Source of the DNA: Devosia crocina
GTDB lineage: Bacteria; Pseudomonadota; Alphaproteobacteria; Rhizobiales; Devosiaceae
Length of the DNA stretch: 64,000 nucleotides
Direction of reading: 5' to 3'
NCBI RefSeq assembly: GCF_900116545.1
Contig: NZ_FPCK01000003.1
Span: 529,158 to 593,157, forward strand
The notes beneath the pieces were generated by a model. The model was not told the origin of the DNA. It saw only the letters and a list, made by a program, of their open reading frames with translations, and did not search any database. Of the stretch, positions 1 through 11,203 are shown piece after piece. Numbering within the stretch: position 1 is the stretch's first letter; each line of letters starts with the position of its first letter. A program made the translations under genes and the position numbers.

Positions 1-324
1 ATCGAGCATACCTGGTCTTGGGGGTCTCAACCCGCTTCTATCCTGTTCTTTCCATCTGGGAAACAAAAGGTAAGCGGGAGGTTAAAGTCCTGTCGCGCGC
101 TATGTGGAAGGGCTCACCCGTTTCTGCTGCGTCCTGCGTTCGGATAGGGCGCTTTTCCCCCGCAAATGTGGCCGGTTTATGGGAATTTGCACTGCTTCCC
201 GCCAGGTGTTTCGCCGCCGCCACAGCGTCCCTGGCTGCACCGGTTCGGCACAGTCAGGCTTAGGCGTGACAGCGGCAGCCTGCGGGATTACTCTTGATCC
301 GCCAGAGGCACGGGGAGGTCAGCC
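1..324. other. Unassigned leader, no gene seen
   Basis: I see no convincing gene here. Short open frames exist in several phases, but none has a plausible ribosome site or recognisable protein. A strong Shine-Dalgarno sequence (GGGGAGG, 312-318) belongs to the gene starting at 325, so the last part is that gene's 5' region. Confidence 0.5.
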
Positions 325-675
325 ATGCCACGCTTTCTTGCCGTCTATACCATGCCGCCCGAAAACCTCGCGCAGTTCCGCGCCCTCCCCAAGGAGAAGC
401 AGGACGCCATCGATGCGGTTGGCGTAAAGCTCTGGGGCGAATGGGAAACCCAGCATTCCCCGAGCTTTGCCGATGCCGGCGGCATGGTCGGCAAGACCCT
501 GCGCGTGTCGGCGCAAGGCACTGCCCCGGCCAGCAACACGATCTGCGGCTATGTCGTGGTGCGCGCCGGCACGATTGAAGAGGCTGCCGAGATTTTCCGC
601 AACCACCCCCATTTCGCGCTTTTCCCCGGCGACGCCGTCGACATCATGCCGCTGGTCACCGGCCCCCCGGATTGA
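325..675 (+). CDS. YCII-like small cytoplasmic protein
   Basis: A 116-residue protein with no signal peptide or membrane segment. Its length, the opening strand (MPRFLAVYTMPP) and the later GYVVVRAGTIEEAAEIFRNHP stretch fit the ferredoxin-like dimeric alpha-beta barrel fold of YCII-related proteins, whose members are mostly uncharacterised. The start is supported by GGGGAGG seven bases upstream. The next gene on the same strand starts 62 bases after the stop. No catalytic residues can be assigned. The fold assignment is inference from pattern and size; the gene itself is well supported. Confidence 0.6.
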   Translation: MPRFLAVYTMPPENLAQFRALPKEKQDAIDAVGVKLWGEWETQHSPSFADAGGMVGKTLRVSAQGTAPASNTICGYVVVRAGTIEEAAEIFRNHPHFALFPGDAVDIMPLVTGPPD

Positions 676-737
676 CTTTCCCGGCAGCGTCTCCATCTGC
701 CTTGCCTCTGCCATCGCGTGCAGTCACAACTGCGTGC

Positions 738-1259
738 ATGCGCATCGCTCTCGCCGTCTTTCTCTGTCTTGCCGTCAATCTCGTGCCCGCGCGCGCCGGA
801 TCGGTCGACACCGCCTTTTCCGGCGCCATCGGACAGTTCGAGGCGGCCTTTCCCCATCTTCCGGCCGAACTCTTTGGCGTTGATACCGCCACCTATCGCG
901 ATGCCCTGACCTTGCGCCGCTTCGCCTCCGCCCATTGGGGCAGTCCGGTCGCGCTGCGGGTCGAAGAGGGGACCGCGGCAAACCCCTCTTGCGCCCGTTT
1001 TGCCGCTTTTGTGCGCCTGCCGCCGCAAAGTGGCGAGGTTTCGCTTGTGCTCTGTCCGCAATTTCATACACCCGGCGCCGATGCCCTGCGCACTCTGACC
1101 GTGCTCCACGAACTCGTCCATGTCGTTGCCGGGCCCGATGAGTGCCGCGCCATGGCCTTTGCCGCCCAGGTCGAACATCTGGCGACGGGCCAGTTCACCG
1201 ACGTTGCGCGCTACTGGAACGCCAATGGATGTGGCAGATCTGGGTTCGCCCTGCCGTAG
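738..1259 (+). CDS. Secreted HExxH putative zinc metalloprotein
   Basis: I chose the ATG at 738 rather than the upstream in-frame codon at 672, because residues 1-20 (MRIALAVFLCLAVNLVPARA) then form a clean Sec signal peptide. The 173-residue product carries HELVH at 124-128 followed by E135 in GPDECRAMAFAAQ, which is the arrangement of a gluzincin zinc site (two His plus a downstream Glu). Cysteines at about 85, 106 and 136 suit an exported protein. I do not recognise a named family. Protease activity is an inference from the motif alone. It lies 62 bases downstream of the YCII-like gene and is convergent with the oxidoreductase at 1297. Confidence 0.6.
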   Translation: MRIALAVFLCLAVNLVPARAGSVDTAFSGAIGQFEAAFPHLPAELFGVDTATYRDALTLRRFASAHWGSPVALRVEEGTAANPSCARFAAFVRLPPQSGEVSLVLCPQFHTPGADALRTLTVLHELVHVVAGPDECRAMAFAAQVEHLATGQFTDVARYWNANGCGRSGFALP

Positions 1260-1296
1260 CAGCAACGGTGAGGGGCTTTCCTTCAGCCGCGAAAAG

Positions 1297-2319
1297 TTAC
1301 CGCCACCCGAGCCCCGGCGCCACATGGGTGAGAATGCTCTCGATCACATGCGCGTTGTAGTCGACGCCAAGCTGGTTGGGCACGGTCAGCAACAGCGTAT
1401 CGGCTTCCGCAATCGCCTCGTCGCGCCGCAATTGCTCGATCAGCTTGTCCGGCTCTCCGGTATAGCCGCGACCGAACACGGCGCGCTTTTCCGGTTCGAT
1501 ATAGCCGAACTGGTCCTGCTCGGGCCGTCCGGCACCAAAGAACATCCGGTCCTGATCATTGACGAGGGCGAAGATCGAGCGGCTCACCGATACACGTGGG
1601 GTGTGGCCATGCCCGGCTTCCGCCCACGCAGCCCGATAAGCGCGGATCTGTTCGGCCTGCTGCACATGGAACGGCTTGCCGCTCTCGTCGAATTTCAAGG
1701 TCGAGGATTGCAGATGCATGCCCATCTTGGCGGCCCAGACCGCCGTCGCATCGCTCGCTGCGCCCCACCAGATGCGCTCGCGCAACCCCTCCGAATGAGG
1801 CTCGAGCCGCAACATGCCGGGCGGATTGGGAAACATCGGCTGCGGATTGGGCTGGGCGAAACCTTTGCCCTTCAACACCTCGAGAAACACTTCGGCATGC
1901 TGACGCGCCATGTCCTGGTCGGTCTTGCCCTCTTCGGGCTGAAAACCGAAATAGCGCCAGCCATCGATCACCTGTTCGGGCGAACCGCGCGAAATCCCCA
2001 GCTGCAGGCGCCCGCCCGCGATCAGGTCCGCCGCGCCGGCGTCTTCGGCCATATAGAGCGGGTTTTCATAGCGCATGTCGATCACGGCGGTGCCAAGTTC
2101 GATGGTTTTGGTCTTGGCGCCGGCCGCTGCGAGCAGCGGAAAGGGCGAAGCGAGCTGGCGGGCAAAATGGTGCACGCGGAAATAGGCGCCATCGGCGCCC
2201 AGCTCCTCGGCCGCCACGGCCAGATCGATCGATTGCAACAGCGCATCGCCGGCCGAGCGCGTGCCCGATTGCGGCGAGGGATTCCAGTGCCCAAAGGACA
2301 AAAAGCCGATCTTCTTCAT
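1297..2319 (-). CDS. LLM-class flavin-dependent oxidoreductase
   Basis: A 340-residue bacterial luciferase-like monooxygenase of the F420/FMN-dependent superfamily, predicted cytoplasmic. The N-terminal strand KKIGFLSFGHW, the segment EELGADGAYFRVHHFARQLASPFPLLAAAGAKT, and the region IELGTAVIDMRYENPLYMAEDAGAADLIAGGRLQLGISRGSPEQV (described here by its conserved GxAV, P and GRLxLGxxRG features) are typical of the TIM-barrel flavin site. Substrate cannot be predicted. The ATG at 2319 is the natural start and the length is usual for the family. It is separated from gyrB by a terminator and appears monocistronic. Confidence 0.85.
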   Translation of the reverse strand: MKKIGFLSFGHWNPSPQSGTRSAGDALLQSIDLAVAAEELGADGAYFRVHHFARQLASPFPLLAAAGAKTKTIELGTAVIDMRYENPLYMAEDAGAADLIAGGRLQLGISRGSPEQVIDGWRYFGFQPEEGKTDQDMARQHAEVFLEVLKGKGFAQPNPQPMFPNPPGMLRLEPHSEGLRERIWWGAASDATAVWAAKMGMHLQSSTLKFDESGKPFHVQQAEQIRAYRAAWAEAGHGHTPRVSVSRSIFALVNDQDRMFFGAGRPEQDQFGYIEPEKRAVFGRGYTGEPDKLIEQLRRDEAIAEADTLLLTVPNQLGVDYNAHVIESILTHVAPGLGWR

Positions 2320-2373
2320 GGCGCGCCTTGCTCCGTTCGTGTCTCCCGATAGCTATGTCGTCAATCGCAAACG

Positions 2374-2403
2374 AAAAAGCCAGCCCGCCGGAACGGACTG
2401 GCT
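2374..2403 (-). terminator. Rho-independent terminator after gyrB
   Basis: On the minus strand a ten-pair stem (2394-2403 with 2378-2387, one G-T pair) and a six-base loop is followed by a T run. It lies about 60 bases after the gyrB stop and before the oxidoreductase gene. Confidence 0.75.
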
Positions 2404-2462
2404 CTGATCAGCGAACGATGAACCACCATCCAGATGTTCCACCGTCACCAGCCGGTTAAAGC

Positions 2463-4952
<2,490 letters not shown>

Positions 4953-5027
4953 CTACCGGAATGGGGTGCAATCCCCAAGAAAATTGCCGGTTTTCGTGGC
5001 TTTTGCTGGGCATAAGGCGGCGCTCGG

Positions 5028-5158
5028 GACCATTCTTCTCCCTCTCGGGAAGAAGGTGGCGCGCAGCGCCGGATGAGGGGTGGTCTCGTGCCTGAAAGGC
5101 ACCCTCAGCGGTCTTGCCCTGCAGGCGATCGACATTCTCCCCGTGGGGGAGGAGAATA
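5028..5158. repeat. REP-like CCCTCTC palindromes between recF and gyrB
   Basis: Positions 5034-5081 contain the TTCTCCCTCTCGGGAAGAAGG hairpin unit followed by GGCGCGCAGCGCC and GATGAGGGG. Positions 5134-5158 form a second small hairpin (ATTCTCCCC facing GGGAGGAGAAT). The same family occurs at about 6286, 11109, 14542, 21367 and 40248. It separates recF from gyrB. Confidence 0.6.
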
Positions 5159-5164
5159 GAAAGG

Positions 5165-6277
5165 CTAGTCCAATCCCACGCGGCCGTCGCGCACCACGAA
5201 GCGTTGTGCCCGATCTTCGAGCGCCTCGAACAGCACGGGGTCGGTGCCGGTCAGAAAGCACTGTGTTTCGAGCCCGTCGAGGGCCCCGAACAGTGCCCGG
5301 CGCCGGTCGGGATCGAGATGGGCGGCGATTTCGTCGAGCAACAGAAACGGCACGATGCCGGTCCTGATGCGCACAAGCCGCGCATGGGCCAGAATGAGTC
5401 CGATCAGCAGCGCCTTCTGCTCGCCGGTCGACCCCAGGGCCGCCGGCATGCGCTTTTGCCGATGGACCACGTCGAGATCGACCCGGTGTGGACCAGATGT
5501 GGTGCGTCCAGCCGCCCGATCAAGGCCTCGGCCCGCATGCCAGCGTTCCGCCAGCAGCGCTTCGAGGTCGGCCGAGGTCCTGGCCTCCAACCCATCCCCG
5601 AAAAGCGGGGTCAGCGACAATTGGGCAGCAGGGAAACTGCTGTCCTCAAGGCTCTCGATGATCAGCGCCTGGAGATGGGAAAGGCTGTCGGCGCGATTGA
5701 GGTGGATCGAGGCGCCGAGTTCGGCCATCTGGCTTTCGATCGCTCCGAGCCAGCGCAGGTCCCCGCCCTCTTCAAGCAGCTTGTTGCGCTGGCGCATGGC
5801 TTTTTCATAGTCGGATACGGCCGAAGAGTGCGAGGGGATCAGTGTCGTCACCAGCCGGTCAAGAAACCGCCGCCGCTCGCCTGCTGGACCGGAAAAAAGC
5901 CCGTCCATGGATGGGGTGAGCCAAAGGACGCGCAGATAATCGCTCATCGCCTCGATCGAACGGGCATTGGCGCCATTGACCCGCACGCGCCGCCCACCAT
6001 CAGGCAGGGCGCCGGTGCCGATATCGGCCGGTCCCGCATCGGTCTCGATCGTGGCGGCCACGGCCCAGGTCGTGTCCGAGCCATGGCTTTGGAGGGTTTC
6101 AAAACTCGCCCCCCGCAGCCCGCGCCCGGGTGAGAGTACGGACACCGCTTCAAGCAGGTTCGTCTTGCCCGAGCCATTGGCCCCAGTCAGCACGACATGG
6201 CGCTCATCGAGATCGAGCGCCGCGGAGGCATAATTGCGGAAGGCGGTAAGGCGCAGGCGGGAGATGTGGCGGATCAT
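5165..6277 (-). CDS. recF: DNA replication and repair protein RecF
   Basis: SMC-like ATPase that acts with RecO and RecR to load RecA at single-strand gaps. The 370-residue length is normal. The N-terminus (IRHISRLRLTAFRNYASAALDL) and Walker A GANGSGKTN near residue 35 are clear. Near the C-terminus are the ABC-type signature (LGSTGEQKALLIGLILAH) and Walker B (PFLLLDEIAAHLD). It follows dnaN on the same strand; the 165-base gap between them is filled by a palindromic repeat. The ATG at 6277 is the obvious start. Confidence 0.97.
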   Translation of the reverse strand: MIRHISRLRLTAFRNYASAALDLDERHVVLTGANGSGKTNLLEAVSVLSPGRGLRGASFETLQSHGSDTTWAVAATIETDAGPADIGTGALPDGGRRVRVNGANARSIEAMSDYLRVLWLTPSMDGLFSGPAGERRRFLDRLVTTLIPSHSSAVSDYEKAMRQRNKLLEEGGDLRWLGAIESQMAELGASIHLNRADSLSHLQALIIESLEDSSFPAAQLSLTPLFGDGLEARTSADLEALLAERWHAGRGLDRAAGRTTSGPHRVDLDVVHRQKRMPAALGSTGEQKALLIGLILAHARLVRIRTGIVPFLLLDEIAAHLDPDRRRALFGALDGLETQCFLTGTDPVLFEALEDRAQRFVVRDGRVGLD

Positions 6278-6285
6278 TCTGAAGA

Positions 6286-6410
6286 CCCCTCACCCTGACC
6301 CTCTCCCCAGAGGGGCGAGGGGACGATGGAGCCGAGAAACTGAGCCAAGCACCAGACCTTACCTCGCCCCATCGGGGAGAGGTCGGCGCGCCAGCGCCGG
6401 GTGAGGGGTT
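6286..6410. repeat. REP-like palindrome pair between dnaN and recF
   Basis: Two CCCTCACCC/CTCTCCCC units in inverted orientation: 6286-6320 (CCCCTCACCCTGACCCTCTC and the following AGAGGGGCGAGGGG) and 6362-6410 (CTCGCCCCATCGGGGAGAGG followed by GGCGCGCCAGCGCC and GGGTGAGGGG). This is the same dispersed family as at 5028, 11109, 14542, 21367 and 40248. It occupies nearly the whole dnaN-recF gap. Confidence 0.7.
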
Positions 6411-6442
6411 GCGGTATCAAGGCTGGCGCTAAAGTGCGAAGG

Positions 6443-7567
6443 TTACACGCGCATCGGCATCAGCACGTAAAGCGCGTTTGCCTCGCCGCCCTCTTCCTTA
6501 ACCAGCGTCGGGGAATTGGCGTCATTGAACAGGAACACCGCGCTTTCCGAGCGGATCTGGCCGATGATGTCTAGCAGATACCGGGCATTAAAGCCGATCT
6601 CAAAGCTTTCGATGTCGAAGTCGACGGCGAGCTCTTCGCTGGCCGTGCCGTGGTCGGGATTGGTGACGGAAAGCTCGAGCAGGCCATCGCGGGCCTGGAG
6701 CTTGACGGCCTTGCCGCCGCGATCCGAGGCGATGGTCGAAACGCGGTCGACAGCCACCGCGAAGGCGCCACGATCGACCAGCATCTGCTTGTCGTTGTTC
6801 TTGGGCGTCACGCGATCATAGTCCGGGAAGGTGCCTTCGATCAGCTTGGAAAGAAGGACAACCGGGCCGACGGTGAAGCGGATCTTGGTGTCGGACACTT
6901 CCACATGTACATCGCCATCGACGCCATCGAGGAGCTTTTGAACCTCGCCCACGGTCTTTTTGGGCACGATGATGCCGCTCATGCCGGTCGCCCCTTCGGG
7001 CGCGGCGATCTCGGCGCGAGCCATGCGGTGCCCGTCGGTCGCAACAGCCCGGAACAGCGATCCGGCCTGGGAGCTTTCCACGGCGTGGAAATAGATGCCG
7101 TTGAGGTAGTAGCGCGTTTCTTCGTTGGAAATGGCGAACTGGGTCCGTTCGATCAGTTCGCGCAAGGATGCGGCGCCCACGTCGAATTCATGGGCAAAAG
7201 CGCCTGACTTGAGGTCAGGAAAACTATCGGGCGAAAGGCAGGCGAGATTGAAGCGCGAGCGGCCCGAGGTGAGAACCATGTTCTCCCCACCATCGGTTTC
7301 CAGGCGTACTTCGGCGCCATCGGCGAGCTTGCGCACGATTTCATAAAGCGTGTGCGCGGGAACTGTGGTGGTGCCAGGCGTCGACACCATGGCCGGCACC
7401 GATTCGGTCACCTCGATATCGAGATCGGTGGCGCGCAGCTCGACATGGTCTTCGCTCGCCTTGAACAGGACGTTGGCGAGGATGGGATAGGTGTTGCGCC
7501 GCTCCACCACTCGATGCACATGGCTCAGCGACTTGAGCAGATGGTTGCGTTCGAGCGTGACTTTCAT
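6443..7567 (-). CDS. dnaN: DNA polymerase III beta subunit (sliding clamp)
   Basis: Ring-forming processivity clamp of the replicative polymerase. I choose the ATG at 7567, giving 374 residues beginning MKVTLERNHLLKSLSHVHRV, which is the family N-terminus; the in-frame start 18 bases upstream adds an atypical leader. Three clamp domains of about 120 residues are visible. The family elements NTYPILANVLF near residue 30 and the C-terminal ALYVLMPMRV are present. It lies between a small secreted-protein gene and recF on the same strand as dnaA. Confidence 0.98.
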   Translation of the reverse strand: MKVTLERNHLLKSLSHVHRVVERRNTYPILANVLFKASEDHVELRATDLDIEVTESVPAMVSTPGTTTVPAHTLYEIVRKLADGAEVRLETDGGENMVLTSGRSRFNLACLSPDSFPDLKSGAFAHEFDVGAASLRELIERTQFAISNEETRYYLNGIYFHAVESSQAGSLFRAVATDGHRMARAEIAAPEGATGMSGIIVPKKTVGEVQKLLDGVDGDVHVEVSDTKIRFTVGPVVLLSKLIEGTFPDYDRVTPKNNDKQMLVDRGAFAVAVDRVSTIASDRGGKAVKLQARDGLLELSVTNPDHGTASEELAVDFDIESFEIGFNARYLLDIIGQIRSESAVFLFNDANSPTLVKEEGGEANALYVLMPMRV

Positions 7568-7684
7568 ATTCGGCATCAATCCCAAAAAAGCGCGGCAAAC
7601 CCGGCCGGGGCCGGGCAGGGACGTTTACATTCTCGTAACGGGTTGGCAAGGCCGCGCGACATCTGATCGCGCCCAAGCTGTGGA

Positions 7685-8062
7685 TCAGCTTTGAAAAAAG
7701 ATCGTGACCGAGAAGCGCTCGTCCGGCGCTGCCCCCAGCTCCTCGAGCCCGGTAAACGGCACGCAGCGCTCGAGCGCAGCGAGCACGCTCTCGCGCAAGG
7801 AGGCGCGTTTGCTTGCGATCTTGGTGGTTTCCGCCGAAAGCACGGCCTCGCCATCGATCTCGCCATTGCCGAAAAAGACGATATCGAGCCCGAGCCGGAA
7901 CCCCTCCTCGCCCTGCGGCACCATCCAGCAGGCCATCAGCTGCTGCTGTACGCGAATGGCGATGGCCTGGGTCTGTTTGACGTATTCGTCTTGCGTCACT
8001 GGCTGGGCCAGAACCGGCGCGGACAAGAAAAGCGTGAGAAGGAGGGTTGAAGCTCGGATCAT
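7685..8062 (-). CDS. Secreted protein resembling TonB/TolA C-terminal domain
   Basis: The ATG at 8062 gives 125 residues with a signal peptide (MIRASTLLLTLFLSAPVLAQ). The mature part, about 100 residues, has the pattern of TonB/TolA C-terminal domains: an amphipathic helix (YVKQTQAIAIRVQQQL), CWMVPQG, a pair of strands (GLDIVFFGNGEIDG), a helix with RASLRESVLAALERCVPF and a final strand (ERFSVTIFFQS). Two cysteines, in CWMVP and RCVPF, match the conserved pair seen in many TolA-C-like proteins. There is no transmembrane anchor or proline-rich spacer, so it is a free periplasmic domain and cannot be a complete TonB or TolA. It lies between dnaA and dnaN. A longer ORF starting at 8251 was discarded. 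The role is unknown. Confidence 0.65.
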   Translation of the reverse strand: MIRASTLLLTLFLSAPVLAQPVTQDEYVKQTQAIAIRVQQQLMACWMVPQGEEGFRLGLDIVFFGNGEIDGEAVLSAETTKIASKRASLRESVLAALERCVPFTGLEELGAAPDERFSVTIFFQS

Positions 8063-8255
8063 GGCCCGCTCGTGCTTTGCCTCAGGGGCAAGATTGCGGC
8101 GGACACGAAGTTTGGCCAAAACTTTCCCCACCTGCGACGCAAGCACCACAGCATCCCCCGGTCTGGACGCTGACCGGCGCCGCAAATGGGGGTCCAACGC
8201 CTCCGCCCCATAGAGGAAGACCGGAAGGTGACGGTTCACCCTCCGGGCCAAAACC

Positions 8256-9728
8256 CTATTCTTCGAGCATGCGCTTCAAAAGTTCGATTTCCTGGCCGAG
8301 TTCGAGATCGTCCTTGATCATCTGCTCGACCTTGCGCACCGAATGGAGAACCGTCGTGTGATCGCGACCACCAAAGCGCCGGCCGATTTCGGGCAGCGAG
8401 CGCGAGGTCAGCGCCTTGGCCAGATACATCGCGATCTGGCGCGGGCGCACCACGTCGCGGCTGCGGCGGGCCGAGAGCAGTTCGTTGCGCGGCACCTTGT
8501 AGTGGCGCGAGACGATCTTGAGGATGTCCTCGATGCGCACGCGCTTGGCGTCGCGCGCCCGGATCAGGTCGGCCAGCGTCTTTTCGGCCAGCGGCACGGT
8601 GATCAGTTCGCCGGTCAGCTGGTTGGCGGCCACGAGCCGGTTGACGGCGCCGTCGAGATCGCGGCCATGGCTCGTCACAGCGCGAGCGACATAGTCGATC
8701 ACCGGGGTGGGGAAGTGCATCCCGAAGCGCGAGGTCGCCTGGTCGGCGCGGCGCTGCACGATGGCGCGGCGCAGGTCCATGTCGAAGGTCGAGATCGGCA
8801 CCACAAGCCCGCCCGACAGGCGCGAGCGCACGCGCTCGTCGAGCATTTCGAGATCGCGTGGCGGTGCGTCACCGGCCACCACCACCTGCTTGGCCCCGGT
8901 CAGGAGGGCGCCCAGCGTATGGCCGAATTCGGTGGCCGACTTGCCCTGGAGAAACTGCATGTCGTCGATCAGCAACAGGTCGACCTTGCGCAGCCACTCC
9001 TTGAAGCCGAGCGCGGACTGGCGCTGCACGGCGGTAATGAAGTGGTACATGAAGTGGTCGGCCGTCAGATAGACGATGTTCTTGGTCGCATCCGCCTGGC
9101 TCACCGCATGGGCGATGGCGTTCAGGAGGTGCGATTTGCCGAGGCCGACGGTGGAATGGATATAGACCGGGTTGAAGGTGACTGTGTTGTTGATCGCGGC
9201 ATTGGCGATCTGCTTGGCCACGCCAAAAGCCATTTCATTGGCCTCGCCCGACACGAAGGTGTCGAAGGTCATGCGCTGGTCGATGGCGCTGCCGGCAAGC
9301 GCATCTCCCTTGGCCGGTTCGCGCACGAGGCGCGCCACGGGGGCCGGGCCGGCAGAGGCTTCGGCCGCAATGGCCGGGCTGGGCACGGGCTTGGCGGCCG
9401 GCGCTTCTTCCGCCGGTTCGGCAACGGCGGCGACGGGCGCGGTAGCAAGGCGCGGGCGGGCCTGGCCATTGACGCGCATTGTCACCTGGACGCGGGCGGC
9501 ATCGGGCACGTCATGACGGAACGCTTCAAGAATGCGGTCTGCATAGTTGGACTGCACCCAGGAGCAGAGGAACCGAGTGGGGGCGGACAGATGCACCATG
9601 TCGTCCACCAGTTCCTCGAGCTCGAGCCGGGCGAACCAGGAGGCGAACACGTCCTCGCCCACCTCGGTCTTGAGCCGTGCCCGCACGCGCGCCCAGAGTT
9701 CACGCGGAGATTGGGAAGAATCAGTCAT
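8256..9728 (-). CDS. dnaA: Chromosomal replication initiator DnaA
   Basis: AAA+ initiator that binds DnaA boxes and opens the origin. With the ATG at 9728 the protein is 490 residues: domain I at 1-90 ([20 protein letters not shown]), an Ala/Pro-rich linker at about 91-148, Walker [10 protein letters not shown] near 192-200, Walker B LLLIDD near 251-256, and the C-terminal helix-turn-helix with the signature [16 protein letters not shown]. Walker A has Ser where Thr is usual. An in-frame ATG at 9818 with a weak AGGA would add 30 residues and cannot be excluded. The upstream gap to rpsT is long and GANTC-rich. Confidence 0.97.
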   Translation of the reverse strand: MTDSSQSPRELWARVRARLKTEVGEDVFASWFARLELEELVDDMVHLSAPTRFLCSWVQSNYADRILEAFRHDVPDAARVQVTMRVNGQARPRLATAPVAAVAEPAEEAPAAKPVPSPAIAAEASAGPAPVARLVREPAKGDALAGSAIDQRMTFDTFVSGEANEMAFGVAKQIANAAINNTVTFNPVYIHSTVGLGKSHLLNAIAHAVSQADATKNIVYLTADHFMYHFITAVQRQSALGFKEWLRKVDLLLIDDMQFLQGKSATEFGHTLGALLTGAKQVVVAGDAPPRDLEMLDERVRSRLSGGLVVPISTFDMDLRRAIVQRRADQATSRFGMHFPTPVIDYVARAVTSHGRDLDGAVNRLVAANQLTGELITVPLAEKTLADLIRARDAKRVRIEDILKIVSRHYKVPRNELLSARRSRDVVRPRQIAMYLAKALTSRSLPEIGRRFGGRDHTTVLHSVRKVEQMIKDDLELGQEIELLKRMLEE

Positions 9729-10633
9729 GGCAGTCGCATCGCTAAGGGTGAGAGAAGAGGAGGAGGATGCGTCGGCCACGGCCCAATCATCCCTCCCTGC
9801 GACAGCCTGTCTTGTCATTTGTCCTGAAGCCCTGTTTTGAATTCTGTCCGGTTGGCCCGCACGCCACCAGACCTGTGTTGCCCAGCCGGCGCTCGTGCTT
9901 GGGACACGAGACAAACGGCCACCTGTTGCCCTTTCCGCCGGAAGGGGCAGTGTCTGCGCCGCTTGCGCGCGGCGCCCTGTTCAATCTGCTGCTAGCGCTC
10001 CGTCAGCTGGCCATCGTCCTGGTCAACCGTGTCCGGCGCGGCTTGCCGCGCCAACATCGTGCTGTTTTAATGGTCATAACCAGCCCTTGCTGTTCCGGCT
10101 TCTTCAGCCGATACAGCTCCCATACTTGTCTCGTCGTGAACGGATCGGCACCGTCCAAAGGCCGTTTTCGGCCCTCGTTTTCCGTGCTGACCAGATCACT
10201 TTAGGGGGTTGGTTTTAGGCCCGCAACAGGTGAATCGCTGAAATAGGGTCTTGACTCCGAGGCAGAGTTTTTACCCTCCGGCGAGGGCTGTTTTGCCCTT
10301 TCCACAAGAGCCTGTGACTCAAAGCAGAATCGATTTTTCGCTCAGTTGAGAAGTGGTGAAAAAATTGTTCTCCGCCCCTGATTCCCCGGCTTTTATGCCG
10401 TGCTGGTCGCGGTTTACCTTTGCGTTGATAACTTAGCTAAGCGCTTGGCCGGGCAGCGCTTTCCTTCTTCGTTCAGGGCCGTTGCGGACCTGCGGCTTCC
10501 GTCATTTGTCTGATACATGACAAAGCGGCGACGAAAAAGCGTACCCAGAATCGGACAAAGAAAAAGGGCTCCTTGCGGAGCCCCTCTCATTGGTTTCCGC
10601 GTCTGCCTTTCAAGGCGCCGCGGCGATCCCGTC
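9729..10633. other. dnaA-rpsT gap, candidate origin or dnaA control region
   Basis: No gene is seen in this stretch, apart from the rpsT terminator. The part 10230-10450 is the most AT-rich. It contains five GANTC sites within 153 bases (10232, 10253, 10316, 10327, 10380), with another at 10548. An 8-of-9 match to the DnaA box TTWTNCACA (CTTTCCACA) lies at 10298-10306, and a TTAGCTAA palindrome at 10432-10439. GANTC is the CcrM methylation target that times dnaA expression and replication in alphaproteobacteria. Only one weak DnaA box is seen, so oriC identity is a guess; the region may simply be the dnaA promoter. Confidence 0.4.
10561..10583 (-). terminator. Rho-independent terminator after rpsT
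   Basis: On the minus strand GGGCTCC-GCAA-GGAGCCC (10583 to 10566) is followed by TTTTT. It lies about 50 bases downstream of the rpsT stop, so dnaA is not simply read through from rpsT. Confidence 0.9.
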
Positions 10634-10900
10634 TCAGGCCTGGAGAGCCTTGACGCGGCTGTTGAGGCGGCTGACCTTGCGGGCCGCCAGATTGGCATGA
10701 ACGATGCCCTTGGTCGCAGCGCGATTGATCTCGGGCTCGGCAGCCTTGAGGGCAGCGAAAGCCACGGCGTGATCGCCGGCGGTGATTGCTTCTTCGACCT
10801 TGCGGATAAAGGTGCGCACACGGCTGCGGCGCGACTTGTTGATCGCGGTGCGCGCTGCGATCTTGCGGGTCGCCTTCTTGGCTGACGGCGTATTGGCCAT
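10634..10900 (-). CDS. rpsT: 30S ribosomal protein S20
   Basis: Binds 16S rRNA early in 30S assembly. It has 88 residues, starting [20 protein letters not shown] and continuing with the basic helix [19 protein letters not shown], as in the family. The ATG at 10900 is preceded by AGAGGA at ideal spacing; a longer in-frame ORF reaching 11095 is rejected. The order rpsT then dnaA is common in Hyphomicrobiales. It ends at a strong terminator. Confidence 0.98.
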   Translation of the reverse strand: MANTPSAKKATRKIAARTAINKSRRSRVRTFIRKVEEAITAGDHAVAFAALKAAEPEINRAATKGIVHANLAARKVSRLNSRVKALQA

Positions 10901-11108
10901 TTCGGTCCTCTTTAATCGTCCGGCCGGCAGGTCAAAAGCCGCTTTTGGCGCCCCAACCAACCGGGATGAAATGAAAGCGGCGGCCCACTGCCGCCAAGTC
11001 GGTGGGTCTATAGGGGAAAGGGGCGGAGGCGTCAACAGGCCCGGTGGCCGGGCTGCCATTTTGTTGGCGGGAGCACGTTGGCCGTGCCGAGTCACGCGCC
11101 TTTAAAAA

Positions 11109-11193
11109 CAAGGCCCCCTCACCCGCCGGCTCTGCCGTCGGCCTCTCCCCCAAAGGGAGAGGTCGGGCCAGAGACCCGGGTGAGGGGGCCTTG
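11109..11193. repeat. Long inverted repeat of the CCCTC family after mutM
   Basis: Arms 11109-11124 (CAAGGCCCCCTCACCC) and 11178-11193 are perfect 16-base complements. They enclose a smaller CCTCTCCCCCAAAGGGAGAGG hairpin unit, written here only as CCTCTCCC facing GGGAGAGG. It lies 10 bases after the mutM stop and probably doubles as its terminator. Confidence 0.75.
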
Positions 11194-11203
11194 CGAGTTA
11201 TGA

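Noticed and set aside
8343..9827. 494-residue plus-strand open frame opposite dnaA
   Set aside because: It is a mirror of high-GC codon bias in dnaA; low-complexity His/Gly/Arg-rich product and no ribosome site.
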